Shown here piece by piece: positions 1 through 11,730 of a stretch of DNA of 64,000 nt. A program made the position numbers and the translations under genes. A model generated the notes under the pieces. The model did not search any database. It saw only the letters and a program-made list of their open reading frames with translations, and was not told where the DNA came from. The stretch's first letter is position 1, and each line of letters begins with the position of its first letter. The DNA comes from Neonectria sp. B-13 (lineage: Eukaryota; Ascomycota; Sordariomycetes; Hypocreales; Nectriaceae). The stretch spans positions 620,001 to 684,000 of the forward strand of contig NOKP01000017.1 of assembly GCA_002682825.1 (NCBI GenBank), written 5' to 3'.

Positions 1-1
1 G

Positions 2-1619
2 GGATACGATGGTAGGCAATGCTGCTTATATCAAATCCAACACGGGGATAATTTCTAACTTGGTGGCCTGCTTTTAGGGGCGATGATGAACGCGCAACAA
101 GTTCTTCCCGTATGGAAAGAATATTTTGGAAACCCTACTTCGGGGCGACTTGGACTGGTCAATGCTATTTTCTACGTGGGAAAAGTGATCGGCTTGGTCA
201 TTGTCACACCACTTTCTGACCGAATCGGACGCCGCCGTCCCATCTTGTTCGGTATCTGCTTCTGTCTGGTTGGCGCCGCCATTCAGACCGCATCTGTCAA
301 CTACGCAATGTTGATCGTCTCGAGATTAATCCTGGGCGCGGCTACAGCATTCATGTCTCAGCCTAGCCCTATGATCATCGCTGAACTGGCCTTCCCCACC
401 CATCGCGGAAAAATCACGTCTTTGTACCAGACGTTCTTTTATTTTGGGGCAATTTTGTCCGCTTGGGCCAGTTTCGGGACTGTCAAGATCTCGAACAATT
501 GGTCTTGGAGAATCCCTTGTGTGCTTCAGGGTTTCTTTCCCCTCGTGCAGTTGGCGTTTTGGATTTTCCTCCCCGAGTCACCTAGGTACGTTATCAATTC
601 AACCACGCATTGAATACGTAAGAAGGCATAAGACAACTAAATCCACTCAAAAGATGGCTCATTGCCAAGGATCGAATTGAAGAGGCTCGAATGGTCCTCG
701 TGCGACATCATGGCAACGGCGACGAGAACGCCCCTCTCGTCGACTTTGAAATGAACGAGATTCTTCATTCTATACGCGTCGAGAAGGAATCGCAATCAAA
801 CCTCTGGAAGGAACTCGTTACAGTTCCCTCTAATAGGAAGCGTACAGCTATTGCCATTTCGCTAGGTTTCTTTTCCCAATGGTGTGGTAACGGCGTCGTT
901 TCGTACTATTTGACCTTAGTCTTGAACAATATCGGCATCACAAACCCGACCCATCAATCCCTTATCAACGGTCTTCTCCAGGTTTTCAACTTTGGCATTT
1001 CTGTCTTCATGGGTGCCATGATGGTTGATAGGCTAGGACGCCGGGTTTTATTCCTCTGGTCTGTAACAGGCATGATGCTTGCCTACATTGTAAGTCTCCC
1101 TGAATCATCTCCCTCGTCCCTGCGGATAGACCAGCTCACCATTTACAGGCCTGGACGGCTCTCAGCGCCAGCTTTCTCAGCACCCATTCCGTCAGCATTG
1201 GCATTGCTGTGGTTCCGGTCATTTTCGTCTACTACTTTCACTATGATATCGCCTTTACTCCGTTGCTTTACTCTTACCCCACGGAGATATTCCCATTCCG
1301 GCTTCGAAGCACTGGTCTCAGCCTGACCCTTTTCTCCAGCTACTTGGCCCTGATTTTCAACTTGTTTGTCAATCCAATCGCCATGGCCAACCTTCAATGG
1401 AGATATTACATTCTGTACTGTTGCCTCAACGCTGTCATCATCGTGGTGGTGTATTTCCTCTATCCAGAGACAAAGGGGCACACTTTGGAGGAAATTGGTG
1501 TCGTGTTTGGTGATGAGGTCAGGGGAAAGGTTACCGATGACGGCGAGGATCACACTGTGAAAAAGGAAACTGGCAGTGGAATTCACGAGCATGTCGAATC
1601 GAAGAAGTCCCGAGCATAA
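2..1619 (+). CDS. MFS sugar permease (lactose/hexose permease type), 5' end outside window
   Basis: Plasma-membrane sugar:proton symporter of the MFS sugar-transporter family. Exons 2-11, 78-585, 654-1089 and 1149-1619 join in frame. The first bases read GYDG, the usual loop before helix 2, so the start and first helix lie to the left of the window. Visible family signatures are DRIGRRRP after the second helix pair, PESPRW before the central loop, DRLGRR in the second half, and PETKGHTLEE near the C-terminus, followed by an acidic/basic cytosolic tail. All introns are GT-AG and 59-68 nt. It lies just upstream of a Zn2Cys6 regulator on the same strand and starts a run of transporters. The substrate cannot be read from the sequence; lactose, hexose or an oligosaccharide are all possible. 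Confidence 0.9.
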
Positions 1620-2637
1620 TACATGCGATTGCTCAAAGGTAGCGGGGAGGATAGGGACCAGGCCAAACATGGTTAATTCGCATGTTAGACCGTCAGATCG
1701 ACTAGACATATTAACTAAGGTTTCTCGTGGAGTTCATATGAACAGTTGGCCCACTTTCTTACATTTAAGACTCGACCAAGAACAGATAGAGCTACATATA
1801 TCGCATTGGGAGTTTCTCTGCTCATTAAGTAATTGCTGCATAATTATGTAACCGTGAGGCGTTGCCAAACGCCGTCAATGGCAGATGGAAGCGAGATAAT
1901 TCCGTCCTAGGAGAAAGTTTAAGATCAAACATCGTGTTCAAATCTTGATTTTCTTTCGACTAGCACTGCTGCAGGATAATGGACTTCCACAGCATCATTT
2001 GCCTCCGCTTCTTCATTTCACGCGTCTCGAGACCATCTAAATATGGGAATGGCACAGCGATAAATGGGCTCGGTTACATGCCAGTTTTTACTTTGTGCTC
2101 GCCCACTGGGCATTCAACGAGAGAAAACAACTTATATGGACTGAGTATCTGCGACCTTGGTCATATTTCCGTCGAGCAAGTCAATTCTAAAATGCGTATG
2201 CCTGTACAAAAACAGGAGGGGGCCATTCTCGAAGCCCCGCTAGCCATAGTAGCTCAAGGAGCTCGAAAGGAGAGACCGAGTGTGGACGTTCAGCTCTTAG
2301 TCTCAGTACCTTTAACGCAGCGCTCGGGGGGGGGTCGGCATCGGAAGAAGCTGTGAAAGGAAGATGCTAAAACAGGCCTAGCGGGATGGTTCCTCGGGAC
2401 ACGAGACTTCGCCCTGGTGGAATGTGCCGCATTTGCGGGGTTATTAGCCTAGCTTGTTTCTTTCCGGTGGAATTTAGTCTACGTTCCGGTGGATCCGGTG
2501 GAATAATGCTCGGATGTGGAATAATCATATGGAGTACATATCCGACCCGATATCACGACTTCCTTCCACCACTTCCGTCTCCGCACATCCCACTGTCGCC
2601 AACAGTACCAATGGTTCTCTCTCCGTCTATTACCGCC
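1620..2637. other. intergenic region upstream of the Zn2Cys6 regulator
   Basis: No convincing gene was seen; the small open frames here have no recognisable domain. The part nearest the regulator (2410-2510) carries several copies of a CCGGTGGA motif, listed separately. Confidence 0.6.
2462..2505. promoter_or_regulatory. cluster of TCCGGTGGAA motifs before the regulator gene
   Basis: TTCCGGTGGAA begins at about 2462, TTCCGGTGGA at about 2484 and TCCGGTGGAA at about 2494. A weaker CCTGGTGGAA lies at about 2413. The same motif in the other orientation (TTCCACCGG) occurs upstream of the two permease genes at 5.8-7.5 kb and 8.6-10.5 kb. The CGG core is the kind of half-site Zn2Cys6 proteins bind. 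Autoregulation by the adjacent regulator is inference. Confidence 0.4.
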
Positions 2638-5305
2638 ATGGATTCCGAAGTTCCGCCTCGAGTCCTGCGCAGTCGAGTGTCACAGGCCTGTGCGAGATGC
2701 CGTCGGCAAAAATTAAAGGTCTGTCCCTCTTTTTGAGCAAACCCCGAAGCTGGCGCCCATATATGCAGCCCCGGCATTCGGAAGAACATAGCTGGTTGAG
2801 TCCATCCCGTACTGTCCTGGGGTTGATTTACTGTCTGGTTGCATATGAAGATGTTGCGGAGTAGACACGTCACTCTTGGAAGACTCTTACTAAACAAAGT
2901 CAAGGGATAGTGCGATCCCACTCGCCCTTGCACCATGTGTGCTCGCTCTGGAGTTCCATGCGAGCCCCGTCAGAGAGCAGCCGGCCGCTCGTCCAGGCGG
3001 ACTGCAAATCCCCAGTCTTCGAGACGGAACCCGGAAGGATCACCGGCCATCCCACTGTTGACTTCTTCCACCCCTGTTGTTGGGCTTGGGTCCCCTGATT
3101 CGATAGGTGGTGCAGAGCCTGTGGAACCTGCAACTCCCGCAACATCCGCTTCAAATACTGAAGGTGCGGCAAGAGGTGTCCCGGTTCCTCACCCAGAGCC
3201 GTATCGATTTGGAGCCAGTAGCTCTGCTGTTGACTTCGCCGCCAACATCTTTGCCGACGAAACAGACACGCCGCAGCCTAGTGACATATCTAGGATCCCC
3301 GGTCATGCAAATTCAGCTGCTTTGCCAGCATCGTCCCCGCCATGGTCCTTAAGAACCATGTCGTTGCCTCCAACCGAGGTCATGGAAGCATCATTCGAGG
3401 CCTACTTTGATCATTACCAGTGGTTCATTCTTCTCGTTCACGAAGAGACATTCCTACAAACAGCTCGTGAACTTCTTGCTCGTCGTACTTGGTGTGAAGC
3501 TGATCGAGGATCAGCCTTGCTGATGCTCATGATCACCGCCCAAGGCATTCTGTGCGCCGGTTCGGATCGTTCTTGGCGGGGCCACTTGTTGTTGGCTGAA
3601 ACATCAATCGACTCACATCATCTCATTGATGCCCTTATCCAGGAGGTCAAGACCCACATGATAGAGCTACTTGACGATTGCAAGATCGAGACAGTTCAGA
3701 CTTGCATTCTCCTGGGCACCTATCACATATACCATGGTTCTTCCAGGTTAGCCTGGAGCCTTCTGGGCCTCGCTGTTCGAAGCGCATATGCCCTCTTTCC
3801 ATATTATGGACATCGCAACTCTAGTTCTGATACCTTTCGACGCGAGGTCTACCATCGCGTTTGGAACCATATCATTGTTGCCGACACTTTTGCCTCCATG
3901 ATCTATGGCCGTCCCGCGTCTCTGGATGCCGATTATACCGTTGCTCATGCGCTTAATGAACTCAGCGGAGAGGCCCTACCCTCCGCCATTACCAGTCGCT
4001 TTCAATGTGGTCTGATTGCCGTCTCCAGTTTGACTTTTCATGAGTTAAAAAGTCGACTTTATAGTGTCGTTCGCCAAGCTTTGAATCGCTTCCGTGTCCT
4101 GAGCCTAAAAAACCCACTGAGTCCTGACACATACGCCGTACTCGTTGGCTCGATACAGGAGGTTCAGTCTGCCCTGGATGCGTGGCGTCAGAAACTGCCA
4201 GCCATTTTCGACCATCGAAAACGATCGCCGGATGGAATGCCTGCACACCTACCCACTGAGGGTGAACTTCCTGCACCAGATCGCCGAGCAAGGAAGCATT
4301 TGATTCTTCAAATTAATACTTTGCAGCTGACATACGAGAGCGCTGTTATCTTCGTCAACCGTCCTTTGCTGGAGTACCGTGTTGCCCTCGCCACCACCGC
4401 CAATAACCTGTCACACTACACGCCCAGCTTCTATGCTTCTTTGGATCTCACCTTCAACGCTGCTCTCAATATATCCAGATACACGGTGTCCACCTTTAAA
4501 TCCGAGTTTTGCTCCTCCTTCCTGCTCATGAATTTCTTCACGGCCGGTGTGATTCTCTGCATACCTCCGATGCTTTGGCCTTTCAGCGACGCGGCCCAAA
4601 AAGCGAAAGCCGGGGCGATACGTATTCTCAAGGAATGCCGCAAGATGCGTGGAATAAGCAAAATTGCCGAGCACACTGAGCAATTACTCATAGCACTCCT
4701 GAGACATAGTCTCAAGCAGGAAATCGAGAAGGGATTGTCCGATGATACGCTGGAGCCGTCAGATCTAAACAACAACGCCAATCTTTCCCAATTTTGTTCA
4801 AACATTGCAGTTGGCCAGAATTCGAATCTTCCAGACGAACCAAGGGAAGACGCAACCTTACCACAAGCACCCATGGATCGCTCTTTGACACTCGGAATTC
4901 CACCAGCATTGCAAGTGTTGTCTGCGACCCAGTCATCAGCTACAGATATCTCCGCACCTTATGGAAACACGGCAGAGTATCCGGCAGTTTCTGGAGTTAT
5001 AAGTACAGCAGAATTAGCTGATACTCAGCTCGAATTCTCCAGTATTCAATCACATGAAATGCTATCCCAACTGGAAGACACGATGGGTAACTTTGGTCAA
5101 GGTGAGTTGTTTCTCTACTAAGGCTATAATCATACTTTGATCACCTGCCTGCCATTATTATCCACTGAAACCTTTGGCAGAGTACAAAGCTAATCAAAGT
5201 ATTTTCGCAGCGTTCTTCAATTTATTGCCCAACGATCCTTCCAGCGCATGGAGCTGGGGAAATCACGGTCTTGACGACGCGTTTGGAGATATGATGTCAT
5301 TGTAA
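2638..5305 (+). CDS. Zn2Cys6 fungal transcription factor with fungal_trans domain
   Basis: Nuclear DNA-binding regulator. Exons 2638-2718, 2911-5101 and 5211-5305 give about 788 residues. The start was chosen at MDSEVPP because the zinc cluster follows directly. Exon 1 holds the first half (ACARCRRQKLK) and exon 2 the second (CDPTRPCTMCARSGVPC), so a 192-nt intron with a TACTAAAC-like branch site cuts the six-cysteine cluster. The middle shows the fungal-specific regulatory domain (for example YYGHRN, FASMIYGRPASLD). A final short exon, after a 109-nt intron, adds a tail ending in DMMSL, possibly an acidic activation tail. Its neighbours are sugar and anion permeases, so control of their uptake genes is plausible. 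The inducer is unknown. Confidence 0.9.
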
Positions 5306-5796
5306 AGTGTTAAAGTAATTCTAGGGCACATTTCAAGTAGCTGAAACAATGCTGTTCACGGCTGCGGAATATGAGTAAGAACTTGTATTATAACCTTTCA
5401 ACTTGGCTATCCCGACTTTCGTACATTCCTTGACCTTCATGAGACATCAGCGTCGGTGACATAGAGAACAGAAGTCGCAGTGAATGATGTAATTCGGAGT
5501 AGCAAAAGAATCAAACGTCGTAGAAAATGCATGTATAGCGGTATTGAAGCTGACTGTTCCGGTCTTTACTCCTTTGATCCTAGAAGCTTCAATTTTAATA
5601 CCAGAATCGATGAAACTGACTGAGAAAACGGAGGAGCCAGTCCCATTTATTCCAGTCAGTGGTTATGTGAACTGTCATACATAAGTGACCGCTATAAGTT
5701 CCACACCCTAACCACTGCCAGCTTCACAAGACCACAAAATTTGGCATCGTCAACGATCGTGCTCCTTTTATCTCACTTCTAAGGACATATTTCAGG
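5306..5796. other. intergenic region between convergent genes
   Basis: The region separates the 3' ends of the regulator (+) and the anion permease (-). No gene or repeat was recognised. Confidence 0.6.
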
Positions 5797-7544
5797 CTAA
5801 TATGTGTATCGGAAATCTGGGGAAGCGTTCTCCTAGAGAGAGTGTTAGCAACCAAAGACCATATTCGTATCTGGCAGTACCCACCTCGTGGCGCTCGAGA
5901 ATCTTGTTTCCGAGATCCGCTTGCTTATTTTCCCTTTTGAAGTCGAGTTCAAGAAGAAGAATCAACAGCACGGTGAGTAGTGAGCATGAGATACACGCCC
6001 ACATGCCAGGCTTGTATCCCTGCTCTCTATCTTGCTCACGGAAGACAAGACTCCCTGCAATTCCACCCAAACCACCGAAACCTACTAGGGTGGCACTACA
6101 GAGAGCGCGTTTCCATTGTCCTCGCACGTTGTTTGCCTGAAATGACATCAAGGTGGGAACATTGCTGTTAGCACCTGCTGTAACGAGGAATACTCCAAAA
6201 TAACGCGCAGCCGGGCTATTGGCCCAACCCATTATTGGCAGGCCAGTGAGACACAGAGCCATATTAAAAAGAACAATAGGCCCACGAATATGGTAGCGAT
6301 CACCAAACCAGCCTGTAGCAAACATGACAACGCCAGCGAAGGCGTATGGCGGTGCGACGAGGCACTGCGACTCGCCAATTGTGAACCCCATGTTTCCACG
6401 AAGGATGAGTGGCAGTGTGTAGAAAAGGGCGTAAGTGACAGTCGTGCTGTTGAAAAACATTACAGCATACGCCCAAATCTTCCAGTCCGTAAGGCCACGT
6501 AGAAAGTTGCCCAGGCGAAAAGGAGGGATCTCGGTATCACCCCGGTCGCAGTTAATCCGGGCGACAACAAAAGAACGCTCTTGGGGGCCTAGGAATCGCC
6601 AAGACTCGCGCTTAGAGTCGGGGAACTCCACAAGAAGCCAGTAGCCAGCGATGCCGAGGAAACAAGTGATGATGCCCTCAATAATAAAAATCCAGCGCCA
6701 GCCAGTGAGGTTTGCGTATCCATCGAGTTGCATTAACTATCAGCATTGAGTAGCAGTTCATGAAAGCATGGAAAAATCAGGTTCACTCACCCCATATGCA
6801 AGAATACCAGCGAAGGCCGAGGCAACGCAACCAATAAGGTAAAAAACGGAATATCGCTTACCAACCTCATCTATTTGATTCGCGTCAGTCCATTCCTTAC
6901 ACAAGAGTTGAAAGGGCAATTACCTACATCGTGTATACCATGTGCTCAGAAGATAGATGCAACCAGGAAAGAATCCAGCTTCTATCAAGCCTAACAATAG
7001 CCTCCCCGCTGTTAGATGGACAAATGTGCGAGAAAAGCCCATTCCAATCATGATCGCTCCCCAAATGAGCGTCAACCCTGCCAAGCTCCGTCGCGGACCG
7101 ATCTTGCGGATGACTACGGTAGATGGCGGTTGAAAGATGACGTAGGTGATGAAAAAGACGAGGTTTGCAATATTCTGGACATATTCAGCTTCAAATTCAC
7201 ATTATCTTTGTTGATGAAGGTGTACAAGCAAGCTCTCAGCAGCCTCCAGGACTTACATATCGATATCCCTTCAATTCAAGCTCGTCACCCATGCCGGCGA
7301 TGTTGGCAGCACTCATATTCGTCCGATCCATGAGGCTGACACAATACATGACCCCGACAGTAACGACCAGGCGTCTGTCGATACGTCGAATGATGCTGCG
7401 TTCTTCCTCCGGCGTGAATGCAGGTCCATTCTTACCGTCCTCCGGGGGATCAGGTTCGCGAGTGGCCTTATCGATATGGTTGATGTCGAGCTGCCTCTCA
7501 AGTTCAACGGCTTGAGTCCTAGTAAAAAGATGACCGGCGGCCAT
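5797..7544 (-). CDS. MFS anion:cation symporter, allantoate/nicotinate permease (Dal5/Tna1) type
   Basis: Twelve-helix plasma-membrane permease for small organic anions (allantoate, nicotinate, pantothenate or similar). Exons from the start are 7544-7257, 7174-6928, 6870-6791, 6736-5885 and 5832-5797, giving about 500 residues. Family marks are RRIDRRLV before helix 1, MDRTN at the first loop, ITYVIFQPPS, GPRRSLAG, RLLLGLIEAGFFPGCIYLLSTWY and GWRWIFIIEG. The last 52-nt intron, with a TGCTAAC branch site, removes an otherwise odd tail and restores the typical FRYTY ending. It lies between the regulator and another permease. Two TTCCACCGG motifs lie about 260 and 430 bp upstream. The exact substrate cannot be assigned. 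Confidence 0.9.
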
Positions 7545-8569
7545 GTTTGGTCGTGAATACTTAGTTTACAAGTGAGGTGGGATAAAATGATGTAGGAGGG
7601 AACAGCTTGGATTAGAGATGTAAAACTGACTCGTGTATCCTGTCAAAGTGAAGAGGCAGTTTCGGCAATGACAATAGTCAAGAGAGGCGAAGATACTTAT
7701 ATCGCAAAATTGTTCCCACAACGAAGCTGCAGGGCAGCCCCGTACCTCTTATCATCCCACGAGAAAATGCCGAGCACCCTGCACCATTCCCAGACCTCGA
7801 CTTTCCACCGGCGACCTACGCCAAGCATAAGTTGTGGACTTGATGACTTGTTCCCTCCACACCCCCGGATCTCCACTGATCCTTCCCCATGGGGTCCCAA
7901 GAGTTGCTTACAACGACGAAAGCCAAGCATGCTCGGGCCGTACCTGCAAATCCACTTTGGGACTTCCACCGGATGGGTGATCCATGCACCCATTCACCCG
8001 AGCCTACCAAGTTCAAGATACTGTTATCAGCTATTCAAGCATCTTCAGAAGTGAGCCAGGGTAAGGGCGTAGTCTGAGTCCGAAAAATGTAAATTTATGA
8101 AGGCCTAGGTTTTTTATGAACGTGGCCTTTGATCATCTCTCGGTTTAGACACATCCCTCCAGTCACAACTTGAACTGAAACCCAGATGCGTCTTTTCCTC
8201 ATGCTCAACGAAGTTTTATCGCTAAGCCTGGTGAATGCCCGCGAAGTCTCAATCTTGCTGCTCCGGGAAGGTAGGTTAGTTAGTGGTGTATTTACATTGC
8301 AAAGTAGTGAGGCATGAGGTAGTTCCATGCCGAAGCCCACATGGGCATATTCCCAAGTTAAATTCGTGATCAGGACCTCATCGTGTTTGTCTCCGATATG
8401 ATCCAGATACAGTGGTTTCAGCAGCTTCTCGGCTCAGGTGCAGAGAAGAGAGTAGTTACTAAGTATTTGTATTGCATGTAGAGTAGACTTGTCTCGGGAC
8501 AGATATCAATCCCCCAGGCTCTGTTCCCTGCAACTGAGCTAAGCTAGCTACTTAGTAAGGTCTCTATAT
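7545..8569. other. intergenic region upstream of the anion permease
   Basis: No gene was recognised. TTCCACCGG occurs at about 7803 and again at about 7974, matching the motif found before the regulator and the next permease. The stretch also contains the 3' flank of the second sugar permease. Confidence 0.5.
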
Positions 8570-10470
8570 TTACGCATCCCTCTCCTTGTTGAAGCCTGGT
8601 ACGCGGGTAGAGAGTTGGGGCTTCACACATTCAACCTGGTCGACCTCAGCTTTGTGACTGGTCGCAACCTGCTCCCCAAATACGCTTGCAATTTCCTCAA
8701 GCGACATGCCCATAGTCTAATACAAAATATCAGCTAAATTCAGTTACTGGCAGGAGTGGAATAATACCTCTGGGTAGAAGAGGAATATAAGAATGAACAG
8801 AGCGACCGTGCAGGAAATAAAAACGAAGTAGAACTGGTAGCCGATAGCATTGAATGCTGTTGGTGCAGTCTGAAGAAATATGATGGTAGCAAGCCATTGT
8901 CCTATTAGGTGGGAGCCATGGTTAGCCAACCAAAAGGGTTCATCTTCAAACCGTTCCAATGCTGAATATTGAGAAAGGTTTCAATTACCTGACATGCTCA
9001 CAGCAACTCCAACACTTCGGACCTCCGCAGGGAAAATCTCGCTCGCGTAGATGTACATGGCAGGATCAATAAGTGTAGAGAAAAAGGGTATGTAGAGGAA
9101 GATGAAGAAGACGCCCAAAGCAAGAACGGTTGTGCTTGCATCAGGTAGAGCGGCGAAGCGAGCGAATATGCACTCCCCGATAAGTGCGACTAGACAGCCG
9201 GTAAGACCGATCAGCATACAAAGTCGTCGTCCGAAGCGCTATGGTTGAGGGAAAGTTAGCCATGAGTATCTCCCAACAAGTCTGGAGCGAGGGCAATTGT
9301 CGTTTCTCCTCGCCTTTCTAACCCACTGACCAGTCAGTGGGATGCTAAAGAAAGCTTCTTACATCAACAAGGGGACCGCAGATAGAGTTCCCAACCAGTG
9401 CTATGGCAAGGTAGACGCTGTAAAGTCCCAGCGAGAGGGCGGGCGAAATTCCTAGAGCGGGGAATAGGATGACTTGGTAGTTGTTGATAACAAGGACGCC
9501 GGTGCACTGGGCACCAAAGAGCAGCCCAAAGCCCAAAAGCGCCCGTCTGCGGTGCGGTGCATATGTGAATAGATCTTTCATCTCGCTGAAGAAAGTTCTT
9601 GAGCCGGGTTGACGTGTCTGACGGGCGTCGTGTTCGAGATTGATCTGAGAGACAATCTGATCCAGCTCCGTACTCGCATAAGTGTGGTGAGGATCATCGG
9701 CAGAAGCGTGAAGTCGCTGGAGAATATCGCGGGCTTCTTCCAGACGATCCTTTCCGACTAGCCACCGAGGAGACTCTGGAAGCCAAATAGAACCAATGAG
9801 CAGCATGACTGGGAAGAGCACTTGAAAGGCTAAAGGAAACCTCCACTGGAATGCCTCGTTGCTGGCAAAGAAGCATCCAAGCCCTATCCAGCTAGCAATA
9901 TTGTATCCAATGGCAAGAAAAGCGCCGTGAGAACCAACAAGCAGGCCTCGTGCATGCGGAGGGGCGAGTTCTGATTGATAGAGTGGAGTTGCAGTCAAGC
10001 ACATACCGATACCGAGACCACTTATGAATCTGAAGGCAAGCAATGTTGCTAAGTTTGGTGCAGCTCCCTGCAAAGTACCGCCTACGATGCATATGATAGA
10101 AGCAACCTTGAAACAGGCTCTCCTACCGAACCTGTCGGCAATCCAGGCGTTGAGGAAGGACCCGAAGAAGCCACCGGCCTGGGCAAGGCCATTGCAGGCA
10201 CCGATGATTCTTGTCGTTTCTGCATAGCCAACCTGGGAGGCGTCCTCGGCAAGGTCGAAATGCTTGTAGAACGAAGGTTGACCCTGGTAGTCATTAACAT
10301 GGGTGCGAAGAGCAAAGATACAGCAAAGAGAAACGAACCAGCGTAGTCGCAATAACTGAGGAGTTGTATCCGTAGATTACAGATCCCAGTGCCGCAATCA
10401 GCACCACCAGGATATTGTAGGTTGTCACCTTCCGTCGCTTCTGGGTATGAGAGACAGCGTCGCCGGTCAT
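8570..10470 (-). CDS. MFS sugar transporter (hexose permease type)
   Basis: Sugar:proton symporter of the plasma membrane. Exons from the start are 10470-10339, 10283-9363, 9238-8989, 8901-8768 and 8716-8570, giving 527 residues. It starts MTGDAVSHTQKRR. Signatures are YGYNSSVIATTLGQPSFYKHF across the first intron, DRFGRR, PESPRWLVGKDR, VDRFGRRLC across the 124-nt intron, and a C-terminal PETMGMSLEEI where most relatives have PETKG. All five exons keep one frame, so the gene looks intact. The upstream region has a TTCCACCGGA motif at 10731 and two perfect inverted repeats. The sugar is not predictable. Confidence 0.9.
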
Positions 10471-11043
10471 CGTGTTGAGTTTGCGTCAATGAAGGGGAGT
10501 TCTATGAATGAGGTGAGAAGACATCGATATTCCTTGTCTAGAGAACGTTGAAGGGGCTGGCATTTTGTACTCGGGGAAATGACAGGCCAACACCGCAGCG
10601 TCTCCAGCTTCGTCCGGGGTCCCCAGATGAACGCTCTGGGGTGAAATAGCGCCGCATGGGGTCGTGGAGGCGGGGTCCCGTTGCCAATGACTCGCTCACC
10701 TCAATCGCCACCAAATGAAAGAGGTCAAACTTCCACCGGAAGCTCTGCTCTCCGGAGCAGAGGAGGTTTACGCTCTTGCCCGATGAATACGGGGCGCAGT
10801 GAGCAAGTCAATCCACCAGGCTAACCATCGGATCTTCGACCTCAGCTCTGTCGTTTCGTACCAGGAACCCGCTCACGAAAGGTCCAGAGCATGCCAGGGA
10901 GAATTAAGAGTAGCCTCAAGTATATTCCAACACTTTGCTTGTACTGTGTCGCCCTAGAGCATGGTGCATGGCATCAGTCGCTCGCAGTGAGAAATATTCT
11001 CCCGTCCATTACTCCATAGGATGTAGCTTCTGTTGCCGGGGAC
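10471..11043. promoter_or_regulatory. permease upstream region with two perfect inverted repeats and a shared motif
   Basis: No gene was seen. CCCCAGA and TCTGGGG form 7-bp perfect arms at 10621-10641 with a 7-bp spacer. CTCTGCTC and GAGCAGAG form 8-bp perfect arms at 10743-10762 with a 4-bp spacer. TTCCACCGGA sits at 10731-10740, directly beside the second palindrome. Runs of CCCC/GGGG nearby could be stress-response elements. Their function is inference. Confidence 0.4.
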
Positions 11044-11730
11044 TTAGAGACCACCCAAATCTTCTTCCATTATTTTGCCGTTCACCACCACCGGCTCAGC
11101 GGAGACTAGAACGAAGAAAGCCCTGGCCCATCTTGAAGCGCTTGGGTTCCTCCACTGATGCATTGTACCACGCTGTACTATCATACCCCCAGGTCCGAAG
11201 ATCCTCGTCTCACCCGAGTCAAGAACAAGCTCAAGGGTACCCTCAATGACTACTCCGTAGTCTACGCTGCGAGAGCGGTGATTGACGGTGGTGCAGCCTG
11301 GAGAAAAATCGACCATGCGAGCAATGGTGCCGTTACTAACAACCAACGGTGGAACGGACTCGCTGCTGCTCATTAAGGCATGGTGGTTGTCAAGATCGTT
11401 CTGCGTCGCTGTTGGGACCCGCGTGGTATGATATAGCGAGAAGAATGCCATTTTGCCGTGATCCAGTGGTTTATGCCAGGAAGTGAGAGGAGAGTCGGAG
11501 TCCTGATATTTGTAAAAGATCGACTTGCGCGTATTTGTGTCGTGTGTGGTAATTACTGCCGTTGCCGGTGGCAAAGCATTGTTGGCCTGTCCGCGGATGA
11601 CGGGTGGAAGGGCGGAAGTCTCCATTGATGTGACGTTGTTGGATGGTAAGCTAATAAACTCCTCGAGGGCTTCAACCGTCCGATTTGTATCAAAAGCGTC
11701 CTCAATGATTAGATCTGACATATTCTGCAT
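11044..11730 (-). CDS. cupin-domain protein
   Basis: Intronless gene, 228 residues (or three fewer from the second Met). The C-terminal half is a small beta-barrel cupin. Motif 1 is represented by HRSRSVDYGVVIEG at about residues 150-163. Motif 2 is GPGGMIVQRGTMHQWRN at about 180-197, with the metal-site histidines H and MHQW visible. The N-terminal half has no recognised domain. Such single-cupin proteins often sit beside secondary-metabolite or aromatic-catabolism genes and may act as isomerases or dioxygenases; no substrate can be named here. It is co-oriented with the upstream permease gene, about 570 bp apart. Confidence 0.75.
   Translation of the reverse strand: MQNMSDLIIEDAFDTNRTVEALEEFISLPSNNVTSMETSALPPVIRGQANNALPPATAVITTHDTNTRKSIFYKYQDSDSPLTSWHKPLDHGKMAFFSLYHTTRVPTATQNDLDNHHALMSSSESVPPLVVSNGTIARMVDFSPGCTTVNHRSRSVDYGVVIEGTLELVLDSGETRIFGPGGMIVQRGTMHQWRNPSASRWARAFFVLVSAEPVVVNGKIMEEDLGGL

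Noticed and set aside
5802..6644. Plus-strand open frames across the anion permease
   Set aside because: They run antisense to well-conserved exons and have no recognisable product.
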